This document shows, in pieces, positions 30,101-38,273 of a DNA stretch of 64,000 bases. Both the position numbers and the translations under genes were made by a program. The first letter of the stretch is position 1; every line of letters starts with the position of its first letter. The notes beneath the pieces are model-generated. The model saw only the letters and a program-made list of their open reading frames with translations. It did no database searches and had not been told where the DNA came from. This stretch comes from Mycobacterium sp. ITM-2016-00318 (GTDB lineage: Bacteria; Actinomycetota; Actinomycetes; Mycobacteriales; Mycobacteriaceae): positions 3,286,001 to 3,350,000 of the forward strand of contig NZ_CP134400.1 of assembly GCF_002968285.2 (NCBI RefSeq). The letters are read 5' to 3'.

Positions 30101-31939
30101 CAAGTAACGGGTACGCCCGTCACCGAGGATCCTCTCGTTTTCGTCGGGCGCCGTCAGGGGATGCTGGTCGATGAGCAGACTGGCGATCTGTATGTGACAA
30201 CCACGAATCTGTCAGTGAATCCTCGGGCGACCAACGTGAGCACGGTTGATGTCGAGTCAGCTGAAATCATCAGTGAGACGGGCTATTTCACAGGCGAAGC
30301 GGTAGGCCCTCTTCTCTTGAGCGCTGACGGGGTGCATGCTTATCAGGCAGTGCAGACCGGATACGGCCCTTACTCCTCCGAGGTCAAAGTCATCGACCTG
30401 ACAACGGGCGAAGTCGAGGCCACTCCACTGGTTTCCAGTGAAGGCAGGTTTACGCAGTTCGTTCGCGACGAGGATTACCCAATCGCATACTTGACCACGT
30501 ATGACGACAACACCAAGCAGACCACTATCAAGACCGTCAGCTTGGAAAGCGGAGACGTCCTCGGTACAACCACCATGGATGGCAATCCCTACGGCCAATT
30601 GACCCCGACCGCGGCAGGTGGTGGCCTGACGTACCAAGCGACGGTGCAGACGGTCGATAATGGCGACGGTACGTCAACCGAGACAACGAGATACGTGTTC
30701 TTTGATCGCGAGTCCGGACTGGCCGTGGGTCCTGCCGTCCCGCTCAACGGCTATAAGCAGTACGAGCAGCGGGTAGGCAACCAAATTTATGTCAGTACTT
30801 ACAGCTACAGCGAGGACACGTCTCATGTGTATGTGATCGACGCCGACAACGGTCAATTAGTCGGCAGTTCGGCGGTATCTGGCTATGCCCAAGATCCCAT
30901 TGTTGTGAAGAACGGCCGCGGCTATCTAGTCACCACAGAACAGAATTCGCCGACCGTGCACATTCTTATCGTCGATATGCAGACGGGTCAGGCGTTGGGT
31001 TCGAACGGACCGATCACGATCGAACCGCCTTCGCCCGATGCGTCTATCCATGATCGCCCAACTGTGCAATTCCCCGCTGGCGAAGAAGTTGCATACGTGG
31101 CGGTCTCCTATGACAACGTCGACGAGACGATTACTACGCACCTCATATCTATCGACACCGAGACCGGTGAGTTGGTAACCGACCAGGTCTTCACGTCCGA
31201 CGGAATTCTCGTCAACTCGTCCTATGAGCCCCGCAACTATATGATGTATCTGACGCTGACCACCGCTGACCCCGATACGTTCGAGATGACGACGGTGTAC
31301 TACGAGGTCGACTCGTACTCGGGTGATCTCGTCGCAGCCTCGACGCCTACACCCGGTTACGGCAAGCTCGTCTTCGACGGCGGCGAGCAGGCACTCTATC
31401 TTGGCTCTCGCGAATTCCACATCGAGGATTTCGGATACTCCGGGTACACATTGACGCCGCTCCAAGGTCAACCCGGCGGGCCGGTCTTCATTCCGGGCGA
31501 TGTCGCCTCCGCCACGGTCAACCCGGACAACACGCTGATGTATGTGCTGACAAACACGAACGACGAACAGTCGACCGTCACCGTCATCGACTTGTACAGC
31601 GGCGAGGTGGTCGGTGATCCGATCACGATCTCGGGTCAGGCGATTCGAGACGCGCAATTCGACGGCAACGGTGCTGGCGGTGTGGTGTTCGACGACGCTG
31701 GCAACGCGTACATCACGACGACGACCGCGGACGGCGGCACGGTGATCACCCGCATCGCCGCTCCGGACGGTTCGGGCTTCAGGATGATGACGCTCGGCGG
31801 CGAATCCGCGACACCGCCAAGCAATCTCAACGTCATCTACCCCCAGCCCGAAGACACCAATCCGCTACTAGTCGAGCAGTTCTCGTCGAGCACCGGCGAT
31901 CCCGCCCAGTTCAACATGAACTCGCTGCTATCGGTCTAG
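24182..31939 (+). CDS. Giant exported protein of Ig-like/cadherin-like and beta-propeller modules
   Basis: 2585 residues. A 61-residue basic extension precedes a signal peptide (MGYAKYVGRVGALAFALGLG, cleavage near AFA-EE, residue 94). A Pro-rich segment (95-230) follows, then an FLALVGLGPSTGAGTPSF ... ATFSNETPSAK module, VCBS/cadherin-like domains (IASDPDGD), and a Met-rich triplet repeat (628-676). Two propellers of YVTN-type repeats come next (about 815-1130 and 1345-1670; VVNQGSGDVTVINTVDN), each introduced by Ig-like DPDGDTVTFTG domains. A third, divergent propeller region fills about 1780-2585. There is no C-terminal membrane anchor. A surface or secreted binding or adhesion role is inferred. 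The start is GTG behind GGGGGGAGGGGCGAC; ATG 24365 is an alternative. Confidence 0.8.
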   Translation: MLSKAVGKSKTRAKRSKRSADPVSVEVAHYSRADMLGTPTLNMQLPAAVSPSPGRTSKGTVMGYAKYVGRVGALAFALGLGATVATSTPGIAFAEETEPDPNIGTNQPNETQPDPTPNPDPDPTPPPAGEQLPSGENNQQQINNDNVQTTPSGTEVRSAEPGAVLNTGGYQQEEQQKEQKPVEPTGTTPPPPPPPPVVYVPPTPPVVTPKDQVNQQTVIDEKGKSKDAQLQEESGNKLKTTPSPELSQNNVEAGNGAQLGVTSVDENADDLNSNGVMTMFSTSEDDNDTMQTMAAAAAPATPTPTLTSIFTGFLALVGLGPSTGAGTPSFPFVPTPIFDAIFAFVRRIEATFSNETPSAKLTNPEYQQNGDMSGIIEVEDDYGDGHTYVVSQQGTKGVATVDAEGNVTYTRYANAPAGADTFVITVSDDTGFHIHSSGTQHTSTVTVTTTAPIPAPNPSTGVTSGQIPNTTGQPVSFEVAGDDPDAEMFAVNEQGQWTFTPTPEFRHEAANEENPITEKTYTVDVLDAQGNVIDTVEVTVPVSSTNEVPEFVPPGSNAPPPEISDTGVITGQFQITDGDFDELDIEGESEYGLVEITGQDTDADGVTTVFYKVTPFDQVPQTAGFAPMTMMALDEPESEDFGAMRMMAFEEPAPEDFGAMQTMAFDEPEPASFAALAAPPIIINFTIRDGYGGVTPLQVTVPVDENGNPTGTTVFTSPDPETGEIEFTVIASDPDGDPVTIEVSDPPKGTLTRVGTTNTWVYAPDPGARHAAAAQGATLAERTDGFTITVTDGAGGSVSVPVTVSVAPPLDADSASVVPVSETGAHAAYAIHPDGTRVYLVDSGGFAETNPGVVKVIDTSTNEVVDTIDVGDRPINVVMSKDGSRLYVVNQGSGDVTVINTVDNSVVGTVDIGDNTDPSGLALSQDGKTLYVAHTTTDQTGKQGHIAVVDTDLVGTASDPVVRTIDTGNHAIRALSLLENEDGSTLYGAGVLADSPGTFDKVSVIDVETGDITQPITDSVGDVIGSGVVVSPDGEHVYISDVFRGDLVVVNTANNTVDRRIHVGDFALTPTLNEDGTRALVLTGTGATVVNLTTDDVNQINTGDLALARADFVPGGSGAYALGGTGVGTTYLAYIGGNNANTAPSIQVTEVSTDSTTGAVTYQVTNGGTADPDGDTVTFTGFAPSGTIVDNEDGTFTYTPNNEAIENGDTIIFFANDGHGGITPAPSINYQAPTLNEAPVVDVDYDTDPDTGEVTITVNGSDPDGGDVTYAVTADPTKGTLDQTGANTWVYTPNADARHAAAAQGATEAQRTATLNVAVTDDEGATVTEQINVNVAPPLDPEAATVGQISSTAPHTAVLVSPDNRFVYTVDMINQDGTQNGHVNVIDTTTNQVVDTIEVGKGANSAVLSKDGTRLYVTNATDGTVSVIDTNIDTADPTDGAVVDTITVADPVDPATVITNPWGIAVSPDGKNVYVSYTAENSAGDPQGYIGVIDTDQGELDRTIELGNRQVRGGLAVSADNSTLYATGVGPVDDFQAPLGAPLVIDLATGGVDDQAIDIDHALGVAVSPDGERLYITSYDPDGVNPAELVVLSTADYSEIHRMDVEGGALFAPSLNEDGTRALLNTNSGLKVIDTTTWETTPVSAPPTVFMPIAVFTPGGSGAYAIAIDFTNFDIEKPSYLAYIGGNSANTAPSIEVVEDSTDPATGAVTYQVTNGGNPDPDGDTVTYTGYAADGTIVDNEDGTFTYTPNTGTTEDTITFYANDSHGGITAAPTINYQAPTPVPADGVDATGTAVGPVVINAGKNRAYQLSYDAYTDSTYVTVIDTTTGESVGSDPQPIPGDPAMYGPLQVSPNGEYLVVRAYDSANAKTYVGIFDAEDGHPISGATLDGYAERTMTYHGDRAYQQASFGSYSNNNQKQSVAIFDAETGQALNTVQLDGGQPQLIFDDTNSKAYFSTSNDTFLQETTRLLVLDQVTGTPVTEDPLVFVGRRQGMLVDEQTGDLYVTTTNLSVNPRATNVSTVDVESAEIISETGYFTGEAVGPLLLSADGVHAYQAVQTGYGPYSSEVKVIDLTTGEVEATPLVSSEGRFTQFVRDEDYPIAYLTTYDDNTKQTTIKTVSLESGDVLGTTTMDGNPYGQLTPTAAGGGLTYQATVQTVDNGDGTSTETTRYVFFDRESGLAVGPAVPLNGYKQYEQRVGNQIYVSTYSYSEDTSHVYVIDADNGQLVGSSAVSGYAQDPIVVKNGRGYLVTTEQNSPTVHILIVDMQTGQALGSNGPITIEPPSPDASIHDRPTVQFPAGEEVAYVAVSYDNVDETITTHLISIDTETGELVTDQVFTSDGILVNSSYEPRNYMMYLTLTTADPDTFEMTTVYYEVDSYSGDLVAASTPTPGYGKLVFDGGEQALYLGSREFHIEDFGYSGYTLTPLQGQPGGPVFIPGDVASATVNPDNTLMYVLTNTNDEQSTVTVIDLYSGEVVGDPITISGQAIRDAQFDGNGAGGVVFDDAGNAYITTTTADGGTVITRIAAPDGSGFRMMTLGGESATPPSNLNVIYPQPEDTNPLLVEQFSSSTGDPAQFNMNSLLSV
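26063..26209 (+). repeat. Three tandem Met-rich units inside the giant protein
   Basis: About 20 residues repeat three times (residues 628-676): MMALDEPESEDFGAM, MMAFEEPAPEDFGAM and TMAFDEPEPASFAAL. The segment is acidic, Met-rich and unlike the beta-rich flanks, so it is probably a flexible linker. Confidence 0.75.
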
Positions 31940-32788
31940 CGCGAGGTCCTTGCGGAAGCGCTTCATCCCGTCGATCTTCTCAGCCAGAGAAGCGTCGGGA
32001 GCCGCGTAGAACATCCACGGCATGGTGATGATGCCGCCGATGCCGCCGGCTTCCGCGCGCTCGTAGTGCTCGGGCAAGAACGCGTCGGTCAACGGCGTCA
32101 GCACCGTAAAATCGTCCATCGACAGACCTTCCGCAGCCCGCAGCTCACGTATCCGGGCAACGCGGACAAGCGCCTCGTCCATGGAGATCAGATCGCCGAT
32201 CCAGCCGTCGTTGCGCGCCGCCCGCCGCAAGGCCACATCCGACAGCCCGCCCACATATATCGGGATTCGCGGCGGCGTCGGCTCCATCTCCAACCTCGGC
32301 GCCGAGTAGAACTCCCCCGAAAACTCAGTCCACCCCGGCTCCCACAGCTGGCGAAACAACGCAAGCATCTCGTCAGTTCGTTTCCCGCGCCGCGAGAACT
32401 CCTGGCCCATCAACTCGAACTCTTCCCGACACCAGCCCACGCCGATGCCCAGTTCGACCCGCCCGTCTGAGATGTACGCCGCCGTGCCGATCGCCTTCGC
32501 CGCAGCATAAGGATCCCGCATCGCCGGGATGTACACCGTCGTCACAAATTTGAGCCGCGTCGTCACCTGAGCCATCGCCCCGACCAGCACCCACGGGTCC
32601 GGCCAGTCGGTGAACGCCTCCCAGCGGCGCTTCCCGTCCCGCGTATACGGATACGGCGTGGCCAACGTCTCCAGGTTGATCACATGGTCCGGAATACCGA
32701 CCCCGTCGTAACCCAGATCGTCTGCCGCTCGGGCGATCTCGATCGCCTCCTTGGTCTCCCGGAAAGCGATACTGACGTAGAACTTCAT
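31928..32788 (-). CDS. LLM-class (luciferase-like) F420/flavin-dependent oxidoreductase
   Basis: 286 residues from ATG 32788 (MKFYVSIAFRETKEAIEIAR). Signatures of the luciferase-like TIM-barrel family are ADDLGYDGVGIPDHV, VELGIGVGWCREEFELMG and IPIYVGGLSDVALRRAARNDGW. Many mycobacterial members use F420. Substrate is unknown. The start overlaps the stop of the thioesterase gene upstream (ATGA), so the two are coupled. The 3' end overlaps the giant gene by 12 bp. Confidence 0.87.
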   Translation of the reverse strand: MKFYVSIAFRETKEAIEIARAADDLGYDGVGIPDHVINLETLATPYPYTRDGKRRWEAFTDWPDPWVLVGAMAQVTTRLKFVTTVYIPAMRDPYAAAKAIGTAAYISDGRVELGIGVGWCREEFELMGQEFSRRGKRTDEMLALFRQLWEPGWTEFSGEFYSAPRLEMEPTPPRIPIYVGGLSDVALRRAARNDGWIGDLISMDEALVRVARIRELRAAEGLSMDDFTVLTPLTDAFLPEHYERAEAGGIGGIITMPWMFYAAPDASLAEKIDGMKRFRKDLALDR

Positions 32789-33408
32789 CCGGCGTCTCGC
32801 GCCCACGCCGGTTTGATCCAGATGCCCTCTGCCTCAACGGTCTTGCCATCGGCATCGCTCACGTGCCCGCTGACGAACGTCTTGTACCCGTCGATCCGTT
32901 CGGTCGCCGCCTCAGCCCTCAGCCGCCCCAACGGTGTACCGCGCAAGTACCGCATCGTGATCGTGCCGGTGAACATCGGTTTCGACAAGCCCTCGCTGGC
33001 CACCTCGCCCAGCACCTGGTCGAGTATCAGAGCGAGTATGCCGCCGTGTACCCATCCCGGTGGGCCCTGGTAGGCCTCCCCCAGTTCGAACTCGCTCCAC
33101 CACAAGCCATCCGGTTCCTCGTGCATAACCAGTGGCGGCGCGATGGGGTTCCGAAAACCCGTCACGGGATTTCCCCACACCACCGGCCGCCCGTCGACCG
33201 CCAGTCTCGGCGGTCCCTCCCCGACCGTCGCCTCGAGCTTCTCGGCCACCGCTTCGATCGCCGACTGCGCGTCGCGGATAGCGCCTTCGTCTGCCCCCGT
33301 CCGAATACCGGCGTCGATCAAACGCCGCATCGCCTGTGTCAGCGGTCCGTACACCGCATGAAGCCGGTCGTGCTCGGCAGCAGTGATCGACTCGAACGAG
33401 AAATCCAT
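32785..33408 (-). CDS. PaaI-type hotdog thioesterase
   Basis: 207 residues from ATG 33408 (MDFSFESITAAEHDRLH); a GTG 12 bases upstream is possible. An N-terminal helical region (1-60) precedes a hotdog domain with the active-site helix GWVHGGILALILDQVLG. The C-terminal FVSGHVSDADGKTVEAEG is typical of PaaI thioesterases acting on acyl- or aryl-CoA. It follows glnE by about 17 bp and overlaps the LLM gene by 4 bp. Confidence 0.85.
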   Translation of the reverse strand: MDFSFESITAAEHDRLHAVYGPLTQAMRRLIDAGIRTGADEGAIRDAQSAIEAVAEKLEATVGEGPPRLAVDGRPVVWGNPVTGFRNPIAPPLVMHEEPDGLWWSEFELGEAYQGPPGWVHGGILALILDQVLGEVASEGLSKPMFTGTITMRYLRGTPLGRLRAEAATERIDGYKTFVSGHVSDADGKTVEAEGIWIKPAWARDAG

Positions 33409-33425
33409 GCCTTCACCCACTTGCC

Positions 33426-36377
33426 TCAGCCACCGAACACCTTTCGTACCACCGTCTTAGCTCGACGGGTCACCCGCAGATAGTTGTCGAGGAATTCCCC
33501 GCCGTCGTCGCTGTCCCAACCGGCGGCCACTGCGACCGCGTTGAGCTGCTTACCAGGCCCCGGCAATTGATCATTCGGCTTGCCACGCACCAACACCAGC
33601 GCATTGCGCGCCCGTGTCGCCGTCAGCCATGCCTCGCGCAACAGTTCGACATCCGCCTCGGCGATCAACTCCGCTGCGCCGATCGCATCCAACGTCTGCA
33701 GCGTCGACGTGTTGTGCAACGCGGGAGTCTCGTGGGCATACCGAAGCTGCAGCAGCTGAACCGTCCACTCGATGTCGGCCAAGCCGCCGCGCCCGAGTTT
33801 GGTGTGTGTATTGGGATCCGCGCCGCGAGGCAGCCGCTCGGCGTCTACGCGTGCCTTGATCCGCCGAATCTCCCGCACCGCCTGAGCCGATACCCCGCCC
33901 GGCGGATACCGCGTCTTGTCGGCGAGCAACAGGAACCGCTCACCGAGGTCCTCGTCTCCCGCAACGCGGTGTGCCCGCAGCAGCGCCTGGATCTCCCACG
34001 GCTGCGCCCACTGCTCGTAGTACGCCGCATAGGACGACAACGTCCGCACCAGTGAGCCGTTGCGTCCCTCGGGCCGCAGTCCGGCATCCACCTCGAGAGG
34101 CGGATCGGCCGACGGCGTCCCCAGCAGCGTGCGGACCTGTTCGGCGACGGTGATCGCCCAGCGCACCGCGGCCGATTCGTCTCCTGAGACGGGTTCGCAC
34201 ACGAACATCACGTCGGCGTCGGATCCGTAGCCCAACTCGCCGCCGCCGAGCCTGCCCATCCCGATCACCGCGATGCGTGCCGGCGCCTCACCGTTCGAAG
34301 GTGTTTGGGCGCGGATCACCGCTTCCAACGCCGCCTGCAGCACCGCCACCCACACCGACGTCAGCGCCTTGCAGACATCGACGACTCCAAGCATCCCCAG
34401 CAGATCCGCCGACGCGACACGGGCCAATTCGCGCCGACGCAGCGTGCGGGCCGCCGCGATGGCACGTACCGGGTCGGCGTGCCGACCAGCCGAGGCCACC
34501 AAAGCCCTTGCCACACCGTCAGGTTCGACCTCCAGCAGCTTCGGCCCGGATGGTCCGTCGGCGTACTGCTGGATCACCTCGGGCGCCCGCATCAACAGCT
34601 CCGGCACATACGCCGACGTGCCAAGCACGTGCATCAGTCGCTTGGCCACCGCGCCTTCGTCGCGCAGCGTCGACAGGTACCACCGATGGTCGGCCAGTTC
34701 GTCGCTGATCCGGCGGTACGACAGCAGCCCCGCATCCGGATCGGGGGTATCCGACAGCCAGTCCAACAGCGTCGGCAACAACACCTGTTGCACGCGCCCG
34801 CGGCGGCCGGTCGCTCCGGTCAACGCAGCCAGATGGGTCAAAGCGCCCTTCGGGCCCTCATATCCGAGTGCCGCGAGTTGGCGTTCGGCTGCCTCCGGCG
34901 TCAGCATCGCCGGCTGTCCGACGCCTTCCAGCAGCGGCTGATAGAAGAGTTTGGCGTGCAGCCGCGACACCCGGTGGCTCTGCCGTTTCAGTTCCTCGCG
35001 CAACACCCCCAGCGAGTCGTGCTGCCCGTCGGGCCTCATGTGCGCCGCGCGGGCCAGCCAGCGCATCGCCTCGTCGTCGTCCTCGTCGGGAAGCATGTGT
35101 GTGCGCTTGAGCCGCTGCAGCTGCAGACGATGCTCGAGCAGTCGCAGGAATTCGTAGGACGCGGTGAGGTTGGCAGCGTCGTCGCGCCCGATGTATCCGC
35201 CGGCGCCCAACGCGGCAAGAGCGTCGACCGTCGACGCCACGTGCAGCGTCTCGTCGTTGCGGCCGTGCACCAGCTGCAGTAGCTGCACCGCGAACTCGAC
35301 ATCGCGCAGCCCGCCGGTGCCGAGCTTGAGCTCGCGGGTTCTCTCGTCGGCGGGCACCAGCGACTCGACCCGGCGGCGCATCGCCTGCAGCTCGGGCACG
35401 AAGTCCTCCCGCTCGCACGCCGTCCACACCATCGGCATCAACGCCGCGACGTACTCCTCGCCGAGCGAGGCATCACCGGCGGCGGGTCGCGCCTTCATCA
35501 GCGCCTGGAACTCCCAGGTCTTGGCCCAGCGCTGGTAATAGGCCACGTGCGACTCGAGCGTGCGCACCAACTGCCCGTGCTTCCCTTCGGGCCGCAGCGC
35601 CGCGTCCACCTCGAAGAACGCCTCCGACGCGAACCGCATCAGCTCCCCCGCCACCCTGGTGGTGACGGAGTCGGCCTTCTCGGCGACGAAGATGACGTCG
35701 ACGTCGCTGACGTAGTTCAGCTCGCGGGCGCCGCATTTGCCCATCGCGATCACCGCAAGGCGGGGCTCCTCGCCGTCCTCGCCGCACACCGATCGCGTCG
35801 CCACCTTCAACGCGGCGGCCAGCGCAGCGTCGGCCAGATCGGACAGATGCTCGCCGACGACCGGGAACGGCAGCACCGGCTCGTTCTCCACAACCGACGC
35901 GACGTCCAGTCCCGCGAGCACCAGCAATCGGTCCCTGTAAAGCGTGCGCAGTACTGGCAGCGCATCGCTTGTGCCACTTGCTGATTGGGCGGCATCGACG
36001 AACGTGCGACGTAATTCGTCGACCGAGGGCAATGTCACGGCACCGGCCAACGCGTGCCAGGCGCCCGGGTGCGCGACCAGGTGGTCACCCAGTGCCAGGG
36101 ACGAACCCAGCACCCCGAACAGCCGGCCGCGCAGCGCCTTGTCGTCGACCAGGGCCCGATTGAGTTGGTCCCACTCCTTGCCAGAGGCCTCGGCCAGTCG
36201 CACCATCGTCCGCAGCGCGGCGTCGGCATTCGGGGCCCGCGACAGCGACCACAACAGTTCGACGTGTGCGTCGGTGTTCCAGCCGAGTTGTTCCAGATCA
36301 GCAGGGGCCGACGGTTCGACCAGCCCTAGCCGGCCAACGCTGGGCAGCTTCGGTCGCTGCGTCGCAGGTTTGGCCAC
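33426..36377 (-). CDS. glnE: Bifunctional glutamine synthetase adenylyltransferase / adenylyl-removing enzyme
   Basis: 983 residues, close to M. tuberculosis GlnE (994). The N-terminal nucleotidyltransferase domain carries [20 protein letters not shown], and the C-terminal one carries [20 protein letters not shown]. These are the two active sites that remove and add AMP on the GlnA1 tyrosine. The start is GTG 36377. It lies 24 bp after the end of glnA2 on the same strand, the order seen in Rv2222c-Rv2221c. Confidence 0.95.
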   Translation of the reverse strand: MAKPATQRPKLPSVGRLGLVEPSAPADLEQLGWNTDAHVELLWSLSRAPNADAALRTMVRLAEASGKEWDQLNRALVDDKALRGRLFGVLGSSLALGDHLVAHPGAWHALAGAVTLPSVDELRRTFVDAAQSASGTSDALPVLRTLYRDRLLVLAGLDVASVVENEPVLPFPVVGEHLSDLADAALAAALKVATRSVCGEDGEEPRLAVIAMGKCGARELNYVSDVDVIFVAEKADSVTTRVAGELMRFASEAFFEVDAALRPEGKHGQLVRTLESHVAYYQRWAKTWEFQALMKARPAAGDASLGEEYVAALMPMVWTACEREDFVPELQAMRRRVESLVPADERTRELKLGTGGLRDVEFAVQLLQLVHGRNDETLHVASTVDALAALGAGGYIGRDDAANLTASYEFLRLLEHRLQLQRLKRTHMLPDEDDDEAMRWLARAAHMRPDGQHDSLGVLREELKRQSHRVSRLHAKLFYQPLLEGVGQPAMLTPEAAERQLAALGYEGPKGALTHLAALTGATGRRGRVQQVLLPTLLDWLSDTPDPDAGLLSYRRISDELADHRWYLSTLRDEGAVAKRLMHVLGTSAYVPELLMRAPEVIQQYADGPSGPKLLEVEPDGVARALVASAGRHADPVRAIAAARTLRRRELARVASADLLGMLGVVDVCKALTSVWVAVLQAALEAVIRAQTPSNGEAPARIAVIGMGRLGGGELGYGSDADVMFVCEPVSGDESAAVRWAITVAEQVRTLLGTPSADPPLEVDAGLRPEGRNGSLVRTLSSYAAYYEQWAQPWEIQALLRAHRVAGDEDLGERFLLLADKTRYPPGGVSAQAVREIRRIKARVDAERLPRGADPNTHTKLGRGGLADIEWTVQLLQLRYAHETPALHNTSTLQTLDAIGAAELIAEADVELLREAWLTATRARNALVLVRGKPNDQLPGPGKQLNAVAVAAGWDSDDGGEFLDNYLRVTRRAKTVVRKVFGG

Positions 36378-36401
36378 GTATGTGACCGTATCGCAGGGCC
36401 G

Positions 36402-37739
36402 CTAGAGCGACAGATAGGTCTTCAGCTCGAACGGCGTGACGTGGCTACGGTAGTTCTCCCATTCGGCGCGCTTGTTACGCAGGAAGAAGTCGAAGACGTG
36501 CTCCCCCAACGCTTCCGCCACCAGCTCGGAGCCCTCCATCTGCTCCAACGCGGCACCGAGGCTGCCCGGCAGCTCCCGGTAGCCCATCGCGCGGCGCTCC
36601 TCGGGGGTCAGGCTCCAGACGTTGTCTTCGGCCTGCGGTCCCAGCACGTAGCCCTTCTCCACCCCGCGCAGGCCCGCCGCAAGCAGCACGGCGAACGTCA
36701 GATACGGGTTGCACGCCGAATCGGGGCTGCGCACCTCGATGCGCCGCGACGACGCCTTGCGCGGCGTGTACATCGGCACCCGGACCAACGCCGACCGGTT
36801 CGCGAAGCCCCACGACGCGGCAGTCGGGGCCTCGCCGCCGTGCACCAGCCGCTTGTACGAATTCACCCACTGGTTGGTGATCGCGCTGATCTCGGTGGCG
36901 TGCTCGAGGATGCCCGCGATGAAGGACTTCGCGGTGTCCGACAGCTGCAGCGGATCATCGGCGCTGTAGAACGCGTTGTTCTCGCCCTCGAACAGGCTCA
37001 TGTGGGTGTGCATCGCCGAGCCGGGATATTCGGCGAACGGCTTGGGCATGAACGAGGCCTTGACGCCGTCGCCGAGGGCGACCTCCTTGACGACGTAGCG
37101 GAACGTCATCACGTTGTCGGCCATCGACAGTGCGTCGGCGTACCGCAGGTCGATCTCCTGCTGGCCGGGCGCGCCCTCGTGGTGGCTGAACTCCACCGAG
37201 ATACCCATCGACTCCAATGCGTCGATGGCGTGCCGACGGAAATTCGGCGCGGAGTCGTGGACGGCCTGGTCGAAATACCCGCCGTTGTCGGCAGGCACCG
37301 GCGGAGCGTCGTCGGGGCCGGGCTGCAGCAGGAAGAACTCGATCTCCGGGTGCACATAGCATGAGAAGCCCAGGTCGCTGGCCTTGGCGAGCTGCCTACG
37401 CAGCACGTGCCGCGAGTCCGCCCACGACGGCGAACCGTCAGGCATGGTGATGTCGCAGAACATCCGCGCCGAGTGGTGCTGCCCGGAGCTGCTGGTCCAC
37501 GGCAGCACCTGGAAAGTCGACGGATCGGGCCGGGCGACGGTGTCCGATTCCGACACACGAGCAAATCCCTCGATCGACGAGCCGTCGAAGCCGATGCCCT
37601 CCTCGAACGCTCCCTCGAGCTCCGCGGGCGCGATCGCCACCGATTTGAGGTATCCGAGCACGTCGGTGAACCACAGCCGGACAAACCGGATGTCCCGTTC
37701 CTCCAGCGTGCGCAGGACGAATTCCTTCTGGCGATCCAT
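36402..37739 (-). CDS. glnA2: Glutamine synthetase, second type-I paralogue
   Basis: 445 residues from ATG 37739 (MDRQKEFVLRTLEERDIRF), the same as M. tuberculosis GlnA2 (446). GS motifs are IGFDGSSIEGFARVSESD, YVHPEIEFFLLQPG, KPFAEYPGSAMHTHMSLF and NRSALVRVP. The DLYELPP adenylylation loop of GlnA1 is replaced by NVWSLTPEERRAMGY, so GlnE probably does not modify it here. The longer frame upstream of 37739 is rejected as atypical. Confidence 0.93.
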   Translation of the reverse strand: MDRQKEFVLRTLEERDIRFVRLWFTDVLGYLKSVAIAPAELEGAFEEGIGFDGSSIEGFARVSESDTVARPDPSTFQVLPWTSSSGQHHSARMFCDITMPDGSPSWADSRHVLRRQLAKASDLGFSCYVHPEIEFFLLQPGPDDAPPVPADNGGYFDQAVHDSAPNFRRHAIDALESMGISVEFSHHEGAPGQQEIDLRYADALSMADNVMTFRYVVKEVALGDGVKASFMPKPFAEYPGSAMHTHMSLFEGENNAFYSADDPLQLSDTAKSFIAGILEHATEISAITNQWVNSYKRLVHGGEAPTAASWGFANRSALVRVPMYTPRKASSRRIEVRSPDSACNPYLTFAVLLAAGLRGVEKGYVLGPQAEDNVWSLTPEERRAMGYRELPGSLGAALEQMEGSELVAEALGEHVFDFFLRNKRAEWENYRSHVTPFELKTYLSL

Positions 37740-37905
37740 AATCGCAGCGTAGGCACGGGCTGTTAAATCTGTGTTACAGAGTGAATGCGCGCTGGGGCGC
37801 AACGCGTCCACGTGACGTGGTTTAGGGCTTCGCAGCCAACGGGTACCCAACAGTCAGGTTGGGGTTCTTCCGAAGCAACGACATCAAGCAGAGAGGAGAC
37901 CACAC

Positions 37906-38208
37906 ATGAATTTCAAGAAAATGGCAGGTACAGCGGCTATCGCAGCGGGTCTCGGCGTCGCCGGACTGGGAATGGGCGCAGGCACGGCTCAGGCCGAGGA
38001 TTTCTGGCCCCCGGTCCCAGGAATTCCCGGAATTCCGGGTGAGTGGGTTAATGATGTTTGGGTGCCGGGCGATCCGCCTGGGCACAACCCCTTGGGACCG
38101 CCCGGACAGGTAAAGAAGGGGAACCCGATAGCAGTGCCCGGCCTCTATGGAGTCCCGCCCGGTCATTGGCCTGGCCCTGAGTGGGTCCCGCCATTGCCGT
38201 GGCCCTAA
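37906..38208 (+). CDS. Small secreted Pro/Gly-rich protein
   Basis: 100 residues. A Sec signal peptide is clear (MNFKKMAGTAAIAAGLGVAG, cleavage near AQA-EDF at about 30). The mature 70 residues are dominated by P, G, V and W (FWPPVPGIPGIPGEW ... PEWVPPLPWP), with little predicted secondary structure. AGAGGAG precedes the ATG. It resembles small mycobacterial exported proteins rich in proline and tryptophan, but no function is known. Confidence 0.75.
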   Translation: MNFKKMAGTAAIAAGLGVAGLGMGAGTAQAEDFWPPVPGIPGIPGEWVNDVWVPGDPPGHNPLGPPGQVKKGNPIAVPGLYGVPPGHWPGPEWVPPLPWP

Positions 38209-38273
38209 GGGCGCGCACGTTCGATAACTGACGCGATGTCCGCCCTGCTACGGCAGGGCGGCCATCCTCATCT

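Noticed and set aside
24182..31939. CRISPR or phase-variable repeats inside the giant gene
   Set aside because: The repeats are codon-periodic and protein-level (propeller blades and Ig domains), with no constant spacer/repeat structure.
37762..37777. GlnR site before glnA2
   Set aside because: GTAAC-n6-TTAAC on the minus strand matches only partly and stands alone, without the 11-bp array seen at glnA1.
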